The notes under the pieces were generated by a model, which was given only the letters and a program-made list of their open reading frames with translations, had not been told where the DNA came from and did no database searches. Shown here piece after piece: positions 1 through 8,337 of a DNA stretch of 64,000 nucleotides; position 1 is the stretch's first letter, and each line of letters starts with the position of its first letter. Both the position numbers and the translations under genes were made by a program. Origin of the DNA: Microcaldota archaeon (GTDB lineage Archaea; Micrarchaeota; Micrarchaeia; Norongarragalinales; SBBD01); NCBI GenBank assembly GCA_016212475.1, contig JACRGC010000009.1, positions 62,001 through 126,000 of the forward strand. Reading direction: 5' to 3'.

Positions 1-531
1 TTTCAAAACGAGGAATTATTCGGAAGTAGGTACAAGGAAGCTGTTAAAAAAAAATTGGAAATTTCCAAAATACCCGATAAAATGCATCTAAGAAGATCGT
101 TAAAAAGACTCGATGAATGGGCGCAAGAAAAATTGGATTTTAGGGAGCACTTGGTCCTTAGGCTCTATGACCCAAACCGGTATTTTCACGATGTACCCTT
201 CATTGAAGCAATCAAACTTATTGAAGATGAGGGAATGCGCCTTCCAAATCTAATCCATCCTAAAAACCCTCCTTATATTTCCGGAAACATTGGAAAATTG
301 CAAGTCACAATCAATTCTCCGCACGCAATTCATATTTCCCTTGGCAAAAATAGAACCCATGCAGAAATATCCGATATAACTTCGGCTTTTCCATCCATCA
401 AGTTTTCGGGCCCAAAGAACATGAGGTTCATAAGGCAGGTGTATGCATTCAAGGATAGGATTTTCGATCCTCCGGAAAAATCGGTTTTTAGAAAAGCAAT
501 TGATAAAATCAGGAAACTTGGGAAAAAATGA
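1..531 (+). CDS. Hypothetical protein, 5' end cut by window edge
   Basis: The reading frame is open from base 1, so the gene begins outside the window; 176 residues and the stop codon are visible. I do not recognise the family. The visible part is soluble and basic, with no signal peptide or membrane segment. It starts with a charged helix-like stretch, has a central region rich in Pro, Gly and Ile that looks beta-rich, and ends in a Lys-rich helix (KIRKLGKK). A TTG at 55 could act as a start codon but nothing requires it. The next gene on this strand is lipA, more than 1.7 kb away, so this gene probably ends a transcription unit. Confidence 0.6.
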   Translation, partial: FQNEELFGSRYKEAVKKKLEISKIPDKMHLRRSLKRLDEWAQEKLDFREHLVLRLYDPNRYFHDVPFIEAIKLIEDEGMRLPNLIHPKNPPYISGNIGKLQVTINSPHAIHISLGKNRTHAEISDITSAFPSIKFSGPKNMRFIRQVYAFKDRIFDPPEKSVFRKAIDKIRKLGKK

Positions 532-644
532 TTTTATCAGCTTATTTTATCAATTTTTCCAACATGTAATATACTAGATAACAATTGTTACCTAAAACAT
601 AACGTTTGACTCAGAAAATTATTTGGCGCAGTTAATTAGAACAA

Positions 645-685
645 ATCAGAACTTAGCAATAAAAAAAAGAAAAAAAGGAAAAGGC
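645..685 (-). terminator. T-rich terminator of the small zinc protein gene
   Basis: Immediately after the TAA at 686-688, the minus strand runs through nearly uninterrupted T (an A-rich block on the plus strand). Archaeal RNA polymerase terminates on such oligo-T tracts. Confidence 0.5.
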
Positions 686-850
686 TTACTTTGCCTTCCC
701 AACGATCTTGAACATCTTGCAGTCGCACTTGACGCAGTTTCCCTTGTATGCGTTCATCCCATTCTTCATGGTTACCATTTTTGGGTCCTTCATTTCCCGC
801 TCCATCTTTTCCTTCATGCATCTTGCCATAACTTTAACTGCTCCTGCCAT
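686..850 (-). CDS. Small zinc-binding protein (DUF5679-like), 54 aa
   Basis: This short gene reads MAGAVKVMARCMKEKM at its N-terminus and ends GNCVKCDCKMFKIVGKAK. It has the layout of the small DUF5679-type archaeal/bacterial proteins: a Lys/Glu/Met-rich start, a 'VTMKNGMNAYKG' strand pair, and a CxxC-type metal site (C39, C42, C44). I infer a single zinc knuckle; C11 may be the further ligand. A strong ribosome binding site (GAGGTGG) lies 7 bases before the ATG, and a long T-rich tract follows the stop on this strand, which suggests good expression. The function is unknown. Overlapping longer frames on both strands lack these signals. Confidence 0.75.
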   Translation of the reverse strand: MAGAVKVMARCMKEKMEREMKDPKMVTMKNGMNAYKGNCVKCDCKMFKIVGKAK

Positions 851-931
851 ACAAAATCCACCTCATAATAAAGCGTTGCAAACTTCACGAATGAAGAGCT
901 TAAAAAGGTATGAGAAAACTTAATTGGGCGG

Positions 932-1318
932 CTAACCTGGTCTTGGCCCGCAGTTGAAATGGGTGTTGTCCTTATACCAAGGCGTTCCAATCAATAATTC
1001 CGGATTTGTTAAGCATTTCAATTCTACCATGTAATCAGAAGCCAAACAGCCGTTTTCTCCACATCCCGATGAATTCCACATGCCATCTTTGATGTCATAG
1101 CAATCGTGTGTATTGCTTAGCGAGGCTAAACAGTAGGACTTTGGGTTATATGATGAAGGCATTGGGCTCGATCTCAATATCCAAATTGCTCCAAAAATTA
1201 AAATAATTACAAATATGATCAGTAGAATTAGTTGAAGCATTTTCTTTTCTAAAGGCGTAATTGCATTCTTCTCTCCGGGAAGATGAACGCTATTTTTATC
1301 GATTTTTACAGAAGGCAT
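932..1318 (-). CDS. Membrane-anchored Cys protein, paralogue 3 of 3
   Basis: 128 residues. A charged cytoplasmic N-terminus of about 28 residues precedes one membrane helix (residues ~29-48, LILLIIFVIILIFGAIWIL), then an extracellular domain with conserved cysteines and the C-terminal signature THFNCGPRPG. The domain is shared with the two genes upstream: Cys, Cys, a 'WNS' motif, Cys, then (D/N)(E/N)THFNCG. This copy is the most divergent and carries extra cysteines (SSGCGENGC), which could form a third disulfide. A TATA-like element (1341-1349) sits about 25 bases upstream of the ATG, so the transcript is probably leaderless. The family and function are not recognised; an exported, disulfide-stabilised domain is an inference. 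Confidence 0.75.
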   Translation of the reverse strand: MPSVKIDKNSVHLPGEKNAITPLEKKMLQLILLIIFVIILIFGAIWILRSSPMPSSYNPKSYCLASLSNTHDCYDIKDGMWNSSGCGENGCLASDYMVELKCLTNPELLIGTPWYKDNTHFNCGPRPG

Positions 1319-1387
1319 AACTAACGTTAATTCGCATTTCGATATAAACTTATTCTTTAAGTCGATTTGAGAAAAGCAAAAGCGGTA

Positions 1388-1696
1388 TTAAGCCGGTTTT
1401 GGCCCGCAGTTGAAATGGGTTTCGTCGGCTTTATAGGGTGTTCCTTCGAGGGGTCCATTTGGCTTTAGGCACGTTTTGCTTACCCCGTAGTCATCTGCTT
1501 TCAAATTTTTCAAATCACTGTTCCATTCTCCGGATTCTATTAAACACACTTTAACCGAAGCTATTTGGGCTCTACAGTTCCCAGTTAACGGAGCATCTGC
1601 GATTGTTGCTCCCCTTAAAATTGAAATTCCTATCCAACTCAAAACCAAAATAAATGCCACGCCAACAATTAGCATGCTGAAATTCCTCGAAACCAT
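1388..1696 (-). CDS. Membrane-anchored Cys protein, paralogue 2 of 3
   Basis: 102 residues, the shortest of the trio. It has an N-terminal membrane helix (residues ~8-27) with almost no cytoplasmic tail, then the shared domain with four cysteines, 'GEWNS', a 'DDYG' segment and the ending ADETHFNCGPKPA. The ten-residue core KADETHFNCG is identical to that of the neighbour at 1773-2132, so the two copies are recent duplicates. A TATA box reading AGTTTAATATT on this strand (about 1718-1728) lies 26 bases from the ATG, and there is no ribosome binding site, which points to leaderless expression. Each gene has its own promoter rather than sharing an operon. Function unknown. Confidence 0.8.
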   Translation of the reverse strand: MVSRNFSMLIVGVAFILVLSWIGISILRGATIADAPLTGNCRAQIASVKVCLIESGEWNSDLKNLKADDYGVSKTCLKPNGPLEGTPYKADETHFNCGPKPA

Positions 1697-1772
1697 ACCA
1701 AAACCACGCCTCGTTTGAATATTAAACTTTTATTTCATAGGTTTGCGAAAAGAAATCACAAGGTTAGATAAA

Positions 1773-2132
1773 TTATTGTATTATTGGCATTCGTCCGCAG
1801 TTGAAATGGGTTTCGTCGGCTTTCCAGGAAGATCCATCCAACTCTCCACCCGGTTTTAAGCAATTTGTATCAAAGCCATATTCGGAGGCCAATAAGTTTT
1901 TAGCTTCACTGTTCCAGTTTCCATTTTCAGAAAGGCATATGGGCAAACTTGCCAATTTTTCTAAGCAAGGGGAACCAGACGATTGATTTCCTCTAAAATA
2001 CATAATTCCTACAACAATGATAATTATCCCAATTACAATTATTCCAAAAGCCATCCAAACCCATCTAAAAGGGTGGGGGCTTTCTTTTTTTAGTTCTTTT
2101 TGTTTTGCTTTTGTTGTTATTTTTATAGGCAT
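1773..2132 (-). CDS. Membrane-anchored Cys protein, paralogue 1 of 3
   Basis: 119 residues. A basic cytoplasmic segment (residues 1-24, Lys-rich) precedes one membrane helix (~26-46) and the shared extracellular domain: C-x8-C, 'NGNWNS', 'SEYGFDTNCLKPGG', and KADETHFNCGRMP. Its promoter TATA (2156-2166, AAGTTTAATATT on this strand) is nearly the same string as at the next gene, so promoter and gene were duplicated together. It is divergent from lipA. The small size, single helix and fixed cysteine pattern suggest a surface ligand or a subunit of an envelope complex, but no function can be assigned. Confidence 0.8.
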   Translation of the reverse strand: MPIKITTKAKQKELKKESPHPFRWVWMAFGIIVIGIIIIVVGIMYFRGNQSSGSPCLEKLASLPICLSENGNWNSEAKNLLASEYGFDTNCLKPGGELDGSSWKADETHFNCGRMPIIQ

Positions 2133-2239
2133 ATTGCAACTAAATGTTTCTTTCCAATATTAAACTTTCATTACGTCGATTAGCGATTGAGAGTTCGTTA
2201 AAAGGGTTTTTAAAGTTGGCGCAAGACAATAAAACGGCT

Positions 2240-3298
2240 ATGTTAGAAGAAAGAATGAAAACGCAGCTGCAAAAGCCCGCATGGCTTAAAATCCGGCCGC
2301 CCACAACTCAAAAGTTTGAAACCGTGCTTGAAACGCTTAAGGCAAACAAGCTCCATACTGTGTGCGAAGAGGCGCACTGCCCAAACCTATCCGAATGCTG
2401 GAGCTCTGGAACCGCAACTTTTATGGTTCTTGGAGATACCTGTACCAGGGGATGCAGATTTTGCAATGTTAGGAAAGGAAGAGCTGGAATACCAATTGAT
2501 CCGGAAGAACCAGCCAATCTTGCAAAGGCAGTAAAGGAATGGGGCCTAACCTACGTTGTAATCACTTCAGTTGACAGAGATGATTTGCCAGATCAGGGCG
2601 CTAACCATTTTGCGCAGTGCATAAGAGAACTTCGAAAGAACAATGTGCTAGTTGAAGTACTGATACCCGATTTTCGTGGAAACGATTCACTTCTAAAAAT
2701 CATAGTTGATTCAAAACCAAATGTGATTGCGCATAACATAGAAACCATTGAACGATTGCAAAAATACGCAAGGGATTTCCGTGCAAACTACTGGCAAAGC
2801 ATCAAGTTGCTCAAAAAAGTCAAGGAATTCGATCCAATGATTTTCACAAAAACATCAATAATGCTAGGTTTAGGGGAAAAGGAAGAGGAAGTAATGGTTG
2901 CACTTAAGGATTTAACTTCAAATTCAGTTGATGTTGTAACTTTTGGGCAGTATTTGCGCCCATCAATCATGCACCTTCCAGTAACAGAATACGTAACCCC
3001 TGAAAAATTCGAGGAGTACAACGAATCCGCAAGAAAACTTGGCTTCCTATATGTTGCCGGAGGCCCATTCATCCGAAGCTCTTATAAGGCCGGGGAATTA
3101 TTCATGGAAGGAATTTTGAAAAAAGGGATAGAATCGCCAACCGCATTAAGGGTTGATGCGCTAAAGCTCCCAATTGATCTGAAAATTGAAAATAATGCCA
3201 ATCCAAGCGATCCATCAGCTGAAAATCCAAGCAATCAATCAGCTGAAAATTCAAATTTATCTGAAAATTCAAATCAAACCAATCCAAAACAGGTGTAA
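2240..3298 (+). CDS. lipA: Lipoyl synthase (radical SAM)
   Basis: Inserts two sulfurs into octanoyl groups bound to carrier proteins to make lipoyl cofactors, here presumably on the E2 protein encoded downstream. Both iron-sulfur sites are visible: the auxiliary cluster motif CEEAHCPNLSEC (C42, C47, C53) and the radical SAM motif CTRGCRFC (C68, C72, C75). The conserved C-terminal RSSY, whose serine ligates the auxiliary cluster, is present. I start at the ATG at 2240 because a TATA-like GTTTTTAAAG lies ~28 bases upstream; an in-frame start at 2144 would add an unconserved extension. The last ~45 residues are an Asn/Ser/Glu low-complexity tail not usual for the family. It is the first gene of the pyruvate dehydrogenase cluster, 5 bases before pdhA. 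Confidence 0.95.
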   Translation: MLEERMKTQLQKPAWLKIRPPTTQKFETVLETLKANKLHTVCEEAHCPNLSECWSSGTATFMVLGDTCTRGCRFCNVRKGRAGIPIDPEEPANLAKAVKEWGLTYVVITSVDRDDLPDQGANHFAQCIRELRKNNVLVEVLIPDFRGNDSLLKIIVDSKPNVIAHNIETIERLQKYARDFRANYWQSIKLLKKVKEFDPMIFTKTSIMLGLGEKEEEVMVALKDLTSNSVDVVTFGQYLRPSIMHLPVTEYVTPEKFEEYNESARKLGFLYVAGGPFIRSSYKAGELFMEGILKKGIESPTALRVDALKLPIDLKIENNANPSDPSAENPSNQSAENSNLSENSNQTNPKQV

Positions 3299-3303
3299 AA
3301 AAT

Positions 3304-4395
3304 ATGCCAATCAAAACATCCGCAGAATTCAAAATCGAATATATGCAAATCTTAGACGAATCTGGAAATGTAGATGCATCGCTCGATCCAAAACTTTCAA
3401 ACGATGCGCTTTTGGAAATCTATAGGCAAATGCTTCTTGCGCGAACATTTGATCGCAAATGCATGAACCTCCAAAGGCAGGGAAGAATGTTCACATACAT
3501 TCCAGTTGAAGGGCAGGAAGCTTGCCAGATTGGAAGCTGCTTTGCTTTGGAAAAATCCGATTGGATAGTTCCGGCATTTCGGGAAACCGCAGCCTACATT
3601 GCAAGAGGAATGCCAATCAAAACGCTTTCATACTATTGGATGGGTTCAGAAAAGGGAAATAGCGCACCAAAAGATGTAAATGCATTTCCGGTTTCAATTC
3701 CAGTTGGCTCCCAAATGCTCCACGCTGTAGGGATTGGCTGGGCTGCAAAACTAAAAAAACACAGAACTATTGCTCTCACTTTTTTTGGGGATGGCGCAAC
3801 TTCCGAAGGCGATTTTTACGAGGCAATAAATTTTGCAGGTGTTTTCAAGGCTCAAATGATTTTCCTTTGCCAAAACAACGGATGGGCAATTTCAATCCCA
3901 AGGAGCAAGCAAACTGCAACGCAAACACTTGCCCAAAAAGGCATTGCAGCTGGAATTTACAGTTTGCAGGTTGATGGGATGGACGTCCTAGCAGTTTACA
4001 AAGCAACCAAAGATGCAGCTGAAAGAGCAAGAAAGGGCGAGGGCGCAACATTAATCGAATGCCTAACCTACCGGCTAGGGCCGCACTCAACTTCTGATGA
4101 TCCAAAAAAATACCGCAATCAAGAAGAAGCGGATAGCTGGAAGAAAAAAGACCCCGTTGATCGGTTCAAGCTTTACCTCCAAAAGAAAGGCATATGGAAC
4201 GAAGCGCTTGAGCAAAAACTCCAAGCAGATGCGGATGCTTTAGTTGAAAATGGAATCAAAGAAGCAGAGGGCGATAACGTTCCAAAACTTGAGGACATGT
4301 TTGATTATGTTTATGCAGAAATGCCACTTGTTTTGAAAGAACAATATGAGGAATTAAAGCAAATTGAAAATGAAAAGAAAGCCGCAGGGGAGTAA
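3304..4395 (+). CDS. pdhA: Pyruvate dehydrogenase E1 component, alpha subunit
   Basis: With E1 beta, decarboxylates pyruvate using thiamine diphosphate and passes the acetyl group to lipoyl-E2. The ThDP/Mg motif GDGATSEG...NN is complete (GDG at 162-164, NN at 191-192). The phosphorylation-loop region 'GPHSTSDDP' is recognisable, and the 363-residue length is normal. Substrate could also be a branched-chain 2-oxo acid; the E1 alpha/beta split form occurs in both complexes, so pyruvate is inferred. It lies between lipA and pdhB with short gaps (5 and 24 bases), consistent with one transcript. Confidence 0.93.
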   Translation: MPIKTSAEFKIEYMQILDESGNVDASLDPKLSNDALLEIYRQMLLARTFDRKCMNLQRQGRMFTYIPVEGQEACQIGSCFALEKSDWIVPAFRETAAYIARGMPIKTLSYYWMGSEKGNSAPKDVNAFPVSIPVGSQMLHAVGIGWAAKLKKHRTIALTFFGDGATSEGDFYEAINFAGVFKAQMIFLCQNNGWAISIPRSKQTATQTLAQKGIAAGIYSLQVDGMDVLAVYKATKDAAERARKGEGATLIECLTYRLGPHSTSDDPKKYRNQEEADSWKKKDPVDRFKLYLQKKGIWNEALEQKLQADADALVENGIKEAEGDNVPKLEDMFDYVYAEMPLVLKEQYEELKQIENEKKAAGE

Positions 4396-4419
4396 AAAAG
4401 GAGATTAAAAAAATCAAAA

Positions 4420-5412
4420 ATGGTGAAAATTATGCCAGTTGAAAAAATGAACCTTGTCCAAGCAATAAATGCCTGCCTAGCCCAGGAAATGGAAAGAGAT
4501 CCAAACATCCTTCTTATGGGTGAAGATGTTGGGGTTGATGGCGGCGTCTTTAGAGTTACAGATGGTCTGCAGGCAAAATTTGGCCCGGAAAGAGTTGTTG
4601 ATTCCCCACTTGCAGAATCAGGAATTGCAGGCACTGCAATTGGAATGGCAGCTTATGGGATGCGCCCGGTAATTGAAATGCAATTCGATGGCTTTGCATA
4701 TTTTGCGCTTCATCAATTAGTTTTGCACGCAGCAAAAATGCGAAACCGAACCAGGGGAAGAATTACTGTCCCATTGGTGGTTAGGGCTCCTTTTGGCGGA
4801 GGCATCCGCGCGCTTGAACTTCACTGCGAGCCAATTGAAATCTCTTTCATAAATACTCCTGGCATAAAGGTTGTTTGCCCATCAAACCCATACGATGCAA
4901 AAGGCCTGCTTGCATCTGCTTTGCAGGAAAAAGATCCTGTGCTATTTCTTGAGCCAAAGCGGCTTTACCGCGCCTTTAAGGATGACGTCCCAACCGAGCG
5001 CTTTACGGTTCCAATCGGGGAAGCAAAAATAGCTAGGGAAGGCAAGGATGTAACAATTATTTCCTACGGCGCAATGACGCGAACTTGCTTAAACACAGCA
5101 GATAACATAAAATCCGAAATTGATTGCGAGGTTGTTGATCTTAGGACGCTTTCTCCATTGGATGAAAAAACCATTCTGGATTCAGCCAAAAAAACCGGAA
5201 GAGTTGTTGTTGTGCACGAAGCTCCAAAATCCGGAGGCTTTGGGGGAGAACTTGCAGCCCTCATTGCAGAAAAAGCGCTCATGAATCTTCAGGCGCCAAT
5301 CCAAAGAGTTACTGCCCCTGACGTTCCAGTCCCCCTTGCTAAGCTTGAGGAGTTCTACATTCCAGATGAGTTTAGGATCAGCCGGGCGATTAGGAATGCG
5401 ATGCACTTTTAA
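4420..5412 (+). CDS. pdhB: Pyruvate dehydrogenase E1 component, beta subunit
   Basis: Second half of the thiamine-dependent E1 heterotetramer. Family signatures seen: MGEDVGVDGGVFRVTDGL near the N-terminus, 'DSPLAESGIAG', 'EMQFDGFAYFALHQL' and the transketolase C-terminal stretch 'VVHEAPKSGGFG' which leads into 'FYIPDEFRISRAI'. Full length at 330 residues; ATG at 4432 is an alternative start four codons in. The 76-base gap to pdhC holds no gene. Confidence 0.93.
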   Translation: MVKIMPVEKMNLVQAINACLAQEMERDPNILLMGEDVGVDGGVFRVTDGLQAKFGPERVVDSPLAESGIAGTAIGMAAYGMRPVIEMQFDGFAYFALHQLVLHAAKMRNRTRGRITVPLVVRAPFGGGIRALELHCEPIEISFINTPGIKVVCPSNPYDAKGLLASALQEKDPVLFLEPKRLYRAFKDDVPTERFTVPIGEAKIAREGKDVTIISYGAMTRTCLNTADNIKSEIDCEVVDLRTLSPLDEKTILDSAKKTGRVVVVHEAPKSGGFGGELAALIAEKALMNLQAPIQRVTAPDVPVPLAKLEEFYIPDEFRISRAIRNAMHF

Positions 5413-5488
5413 TTGTGGGTTGCGTTAATTTTTTTAAGGATTTTGGCAAAATCGCTTTTAGCCAATTCAAAACAAAGCGTGAAATATT

Positions 5489-6838
5489 ATGGCAATGAAT
5501 TTCAAATTCCCAGATGTCGGCGAAGGCATCCACGAGGGAAAAATGGTCAAATGGCTTGTCAATGAAGGCGATGAGATCAAGGAAGACGCCGTTCTTTGCG
5601 AAGTTGAAACCGACAAAGCCGTAGTTGAAATCCCTTCTCCTAGAAAGGGCTTTTTGCTCAAGCTTTATTTCAAGGAAGGAGATGTCATAAAGGTCGGACA
5701 AACTCTTGTTGCAATCGGGGAAAAAGGGGAGGCAATTCCAATTGAAGAAAAAGCCGTTCCAAAAAGCGCTCCTGCAATGCAACCGGCAAGTTCAATGCAA
5801 AAACCATTAGTTGCATCTCAAATTTCATTCCAATCCGCTTCCCAAACAATGCCCCAATCAACTTCTCAAATCGCATCCCAAAATTCTTCCCAATCCGCAT
5901 CAATCCCTCAGGTTGGCGCAGGCGTGATTGCAACCCCTTCAGTTAGGCAGCGTGCAAGGGAGCTAAATCTTGATCTAAATTCCGTAAAGGGATCGGGGCC
6001 CGGCGGAAGAATTACCGCAGAAGATGTTGAAAATGCCACAAAAATGGGAAAAATTGCATCCGCTGGAAATGCCTCCTTAAGTTCATCCCAAAGTTCTTCA
6101 CCCCAAGGAAAACCAGCCCCCCTTGAAACCGACTTTTCAAAATTTGGGGAAATTGAAAAGCAAAAAATCTCAGGAATTCGCAAACGCATTTCTGAAGTCA
6201 TGTCAAAATCAAAGAAAACCGCCGCCCACGTTACGCATTTTGACAACGTCGACATAACCGCGCTTTCAAAAATCCGGGAGGATTACAAAGCTGAAGGTGA
6301 AAAGAAGGGAATCAAGGTCACATACCTCCCATTCATAATCAAAGCAATTGTTTTGGCCCTTCAAAAGCACCCCAAATTTAACAGTTCGTTCGATGAAGCC
6401 AACGATGAGATAATTCTAAAGAAATATTTCAACATCGGAATTGCAATCGACACTCCGGATGGGCTGATTGTTCCGGTAATTCATTTTGCAGATAAGAAAG
6501 ATATATTTGAAATTTCATCCGAAATCACCAAACTTGCAGGAGAAGCAAAAGAAAGAAAGCTCAAAATCGAGGACCTTAAGGGCGGTTCGTTTACAATCAC
6601 AAATGTTGGAAGCATCGGTGGCGAATTTTTCACCCCCATAATCAACTTCCCAGAAGTAGCAATTCTTGGGCTTGGAAGGCTTGGCGATAAGGTTGTTGTT
6701 TTAGAAGGAAAAGCTGTTATTTCAAAAATCCTGCCGCTTTCGCTTTCATTCGACCATCGAATCATCGATGGCGCTGAAGCTGCAAGGTTTGCCAACGATC
6801 TTATTATCCTGCTTGAAAATCCTGAAAAGCTCAAGTAA
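5489..6838 (+). CDS. pdhC: Dihydrolipoamide acyltransferase, E2 core of the complex
   Basis: Carries the swinging lipoyl arm and transfers acetyl to CoA. Domains in order: one lipoyl domain (residues 1-80, lipoylated lysine K43 in ETDKAVVEI), a Ser/Gln/Ala-rich flexible linker (~90-140) with repeated 'SQ' pairs, a peripheral subunit-binding domain (~148-180, RQRARELNLDLNSVKGSGPG), a second Ser-rich linker (~190-212), and the catalytic domain ending with the active-site motif FDHRIIDG (His 423). Only one lipoyl domain is present. This protein is the expected substrate of the lipA and lplA/lplB products encoded close by. Confidence 0.95.
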   Translation: MAMNFKFPDVGEGIHEGKMVKWLVNEGDEIKEDAVLCEVETDKAVVEIPSPRKGFLLKLYFKEGDVIKVGQTLVAIGEKGEAIPIEEKAVPKSAPAMQPASSMQKPLVASQISFQSASQTMPQSTSQIASQNSSQSASIPQVGAGVIATPSVRQRARELNLDLNSVKGSGPGGRITAEDVENATKMGKIASAGNASLSSSQSSSPQGKPAPLETDFSKFGEIEKQKISGIRKRISEVMSKSKKTAAHVTHFDNVDITALSKIREDYKAEGEKKGIKVTYLPFIIKAIVLALQKHPKFNSSFDEANDEIILKKYFNIGIAIDTPDGLIVPVIHFADKKDIFEISSEITKLAGEAKERKLKIEDLKGGSFTITNVGSIGGEFFTPIINFPEVAILGLGRLGDKVVVLEGKAVISKILPLSLSFDHRIIDGAEAARFANDLIILLENPEKLK

Positions 6839-6899
6839 AGCTATGGGGGATTTAAGTCAAAAATAAACTTTTTCTTTCATTTACAAAAGGTGTGCTTTT

Positions 6900-8327
6900 A
6901 TGGTAGTTGGAGAAGTTGCTTTGGAAACGCAAGTTGCTGTAATTGGCGGAGGCCCCGGAGGATATGTTTGCGCAATTAGGCTCGCGCAGCTTGGGAAAAA
7001 AGTCGTGATAATTGAGCGGGACAAAAACGGAATGGGCGGGGTTTGCCTAAATAGGGGGTGCATCCCTTCAAAAGCGCTGATTCATGCAGCAACCGAGCTT
7101 GAAGGATTGCAGCACATGGCGGATATTGGAATAACCGCCGGAAACATCACATTTGATGCCGTTAAGATGCAGGCATGGAAAACCAAACTAGTTGCAAATT
7201 TGCGAAAAGGAGTTGAAGACCTTTGCCTCAAAAACGGGGTTGAAATAATTTTTGGGGAAGCTAGGTTTGAGAGCTCGAAGCGCCTTAGCATTTCAGGAAA
7301 CCCGGAGTGCGTGGCAATTGATTTCCAGCATGCTGTCATAGCAACCGGCTCTAGCCCAATTGAACTTAAGAATTTGCCATTTGACGGGGTAAAAATCATA
7401 ACCACTACGGAAGCTTTGGAAATATCCCAAACCCCAAAGGAAATTGCAATAATTGGCTCTGGCTACAACGGAATTGAAATGGGGACCATGTTTGCTAAGC
7501 TTGGGGTAAAAGTCAAATTGATTGAAAAGAACTCGCAAATCCTTCCAGGTGTTTCAGCTGAAATTGCATCAATTGTTGAAAGACGGCTAAAAACGCTTGG
7601 GGTTGAGATGCATGTCAATTCTGTTGCTGAAAGTTTTTCTGAAAAAGACGGATTAGTTGTCCTAAAAGTCAATCAAAACGGCGCACCAATTGAAGTTAGC
7701 GCGGAAAAAGTGCTTGTTGCAATAGGAAGAAAACCCCTAACCAGCAACTTGCGCCTAGAAAACACCAAAATTGCTTTGGATGAACGCGGATTTATCAAGG
7801 TGAATGAAAAATTGCAAACAACAGATGGAAGAATTTATGCAATTGGCGATGTTGTAGGAGGTGCAATGCTTGCGCACAAGGCTTCAGCTGAAGGAAAAGT
7901 AGCTGCAGAAGTTATTTCCGGAGCAAATGTAGTTTTCCAAAACAAGGCAATCCCTTCGGTAATATTTTCAGATCCGGAAGTTGCCTATGTTGGCCTAACC
8001 GAAAAGGACGCTTCCCAAAAAGGGATTTCCGTAAAAATTGGAAAATTCCCCTTCAGGGCGCTTGGGCGGGCGCACACGATGGAAGAACTGGACGGCTTTT
8101 TGAAAGTGATTGCAGATATCGATTCAAGCGTCCTTCTAGGCGTTGAAATTGTTGGCCCAAATGCATCCGATTTGATTTCTGAAGCGGTTCTTGCAATTGA
8201 AATGGGCGCAAGGCTTGAAGATATTGCTCTTACAATCCATCCGCACCCCACTTTGCCGGAAGCATTGATTGAAGCTTCCGAAATTGCGCTTGGCAGGGGA
8301 ATACATTTCTTTACGAAAAAAGTCTAG
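6900..8327 (+). CDS. lpdA: Dihydrolipoamide dehydrogenase (E3)
   Basis: Reoxidises the dihydrolipoyl arm of E2 with NAD, using FAD. Visible: N-terminal FAD dinucleotide fold GGGPGGYVCA (residues 17-26), redox disulfide GGVCLNRGCIPSK (C49 and C54), a second Rossmann motif IGSGYNGIEMG for NAD, the FAD-binding 'YAIGDV', and the C-terminal active-site HPHPTLPEA that supplies the catalytic His and Glu to the partner subunit. Length of 475 residues is normal. An AAAGGTG ribosome binding site lies upstream. It ends the plus-strand cluster lipA-pdhA-pdhB-pdhC-lpdA. Confidence 0.95.
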   Translation: MVVGEVALETQVAVIGGGPGGYVCAIRLAQLGKKVVIIERDKNGMGGVCLNRGCIPSKALIHAATELEGLQHMADIGITAGNITFDAVKMQAWKTKLVANLRKGVEDLCLKNGVEIIFGEARFESSKRLSISGNPECVAIDFQHAVIATGSSPIELKNLPFDGVKIITTTEALEISQTPKEIAIIGSGYNGIEMGTMFAKLGVKVKLIEKNSQILPGVSAEIASIVERRLKTLGVEMHVNSVAESFSEKDGLVVLKVNQNGAPIEVSAEKVLVAIGRKPLTSNLRLENTKIALDERGFIKVNEKLQTTDGRIYAIGDVVGGAMLAHKASAEGKVAAEVISGANVVFQNKAIPSVIFSDPEVAYVGLTEKDASQKGISVKIGKFPFRALGRAHTMEELDGFLKVIADIDSSVLLGVEIVGPNASDLISEAVLAIEMGARLEDIALTIHPHPTLPEALIEASEIALGRGIHFFTKKV

Positions 8328-8337
8328 CAAGTATTTC

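Noticed and set aside
623-923. Overlapping frames on the plus strand across the small zinc protein gene
   Set aside because: They lie antisense to a gene with RBS, metal motif and terminator, and encode low-complexity hydrophobic sequence.
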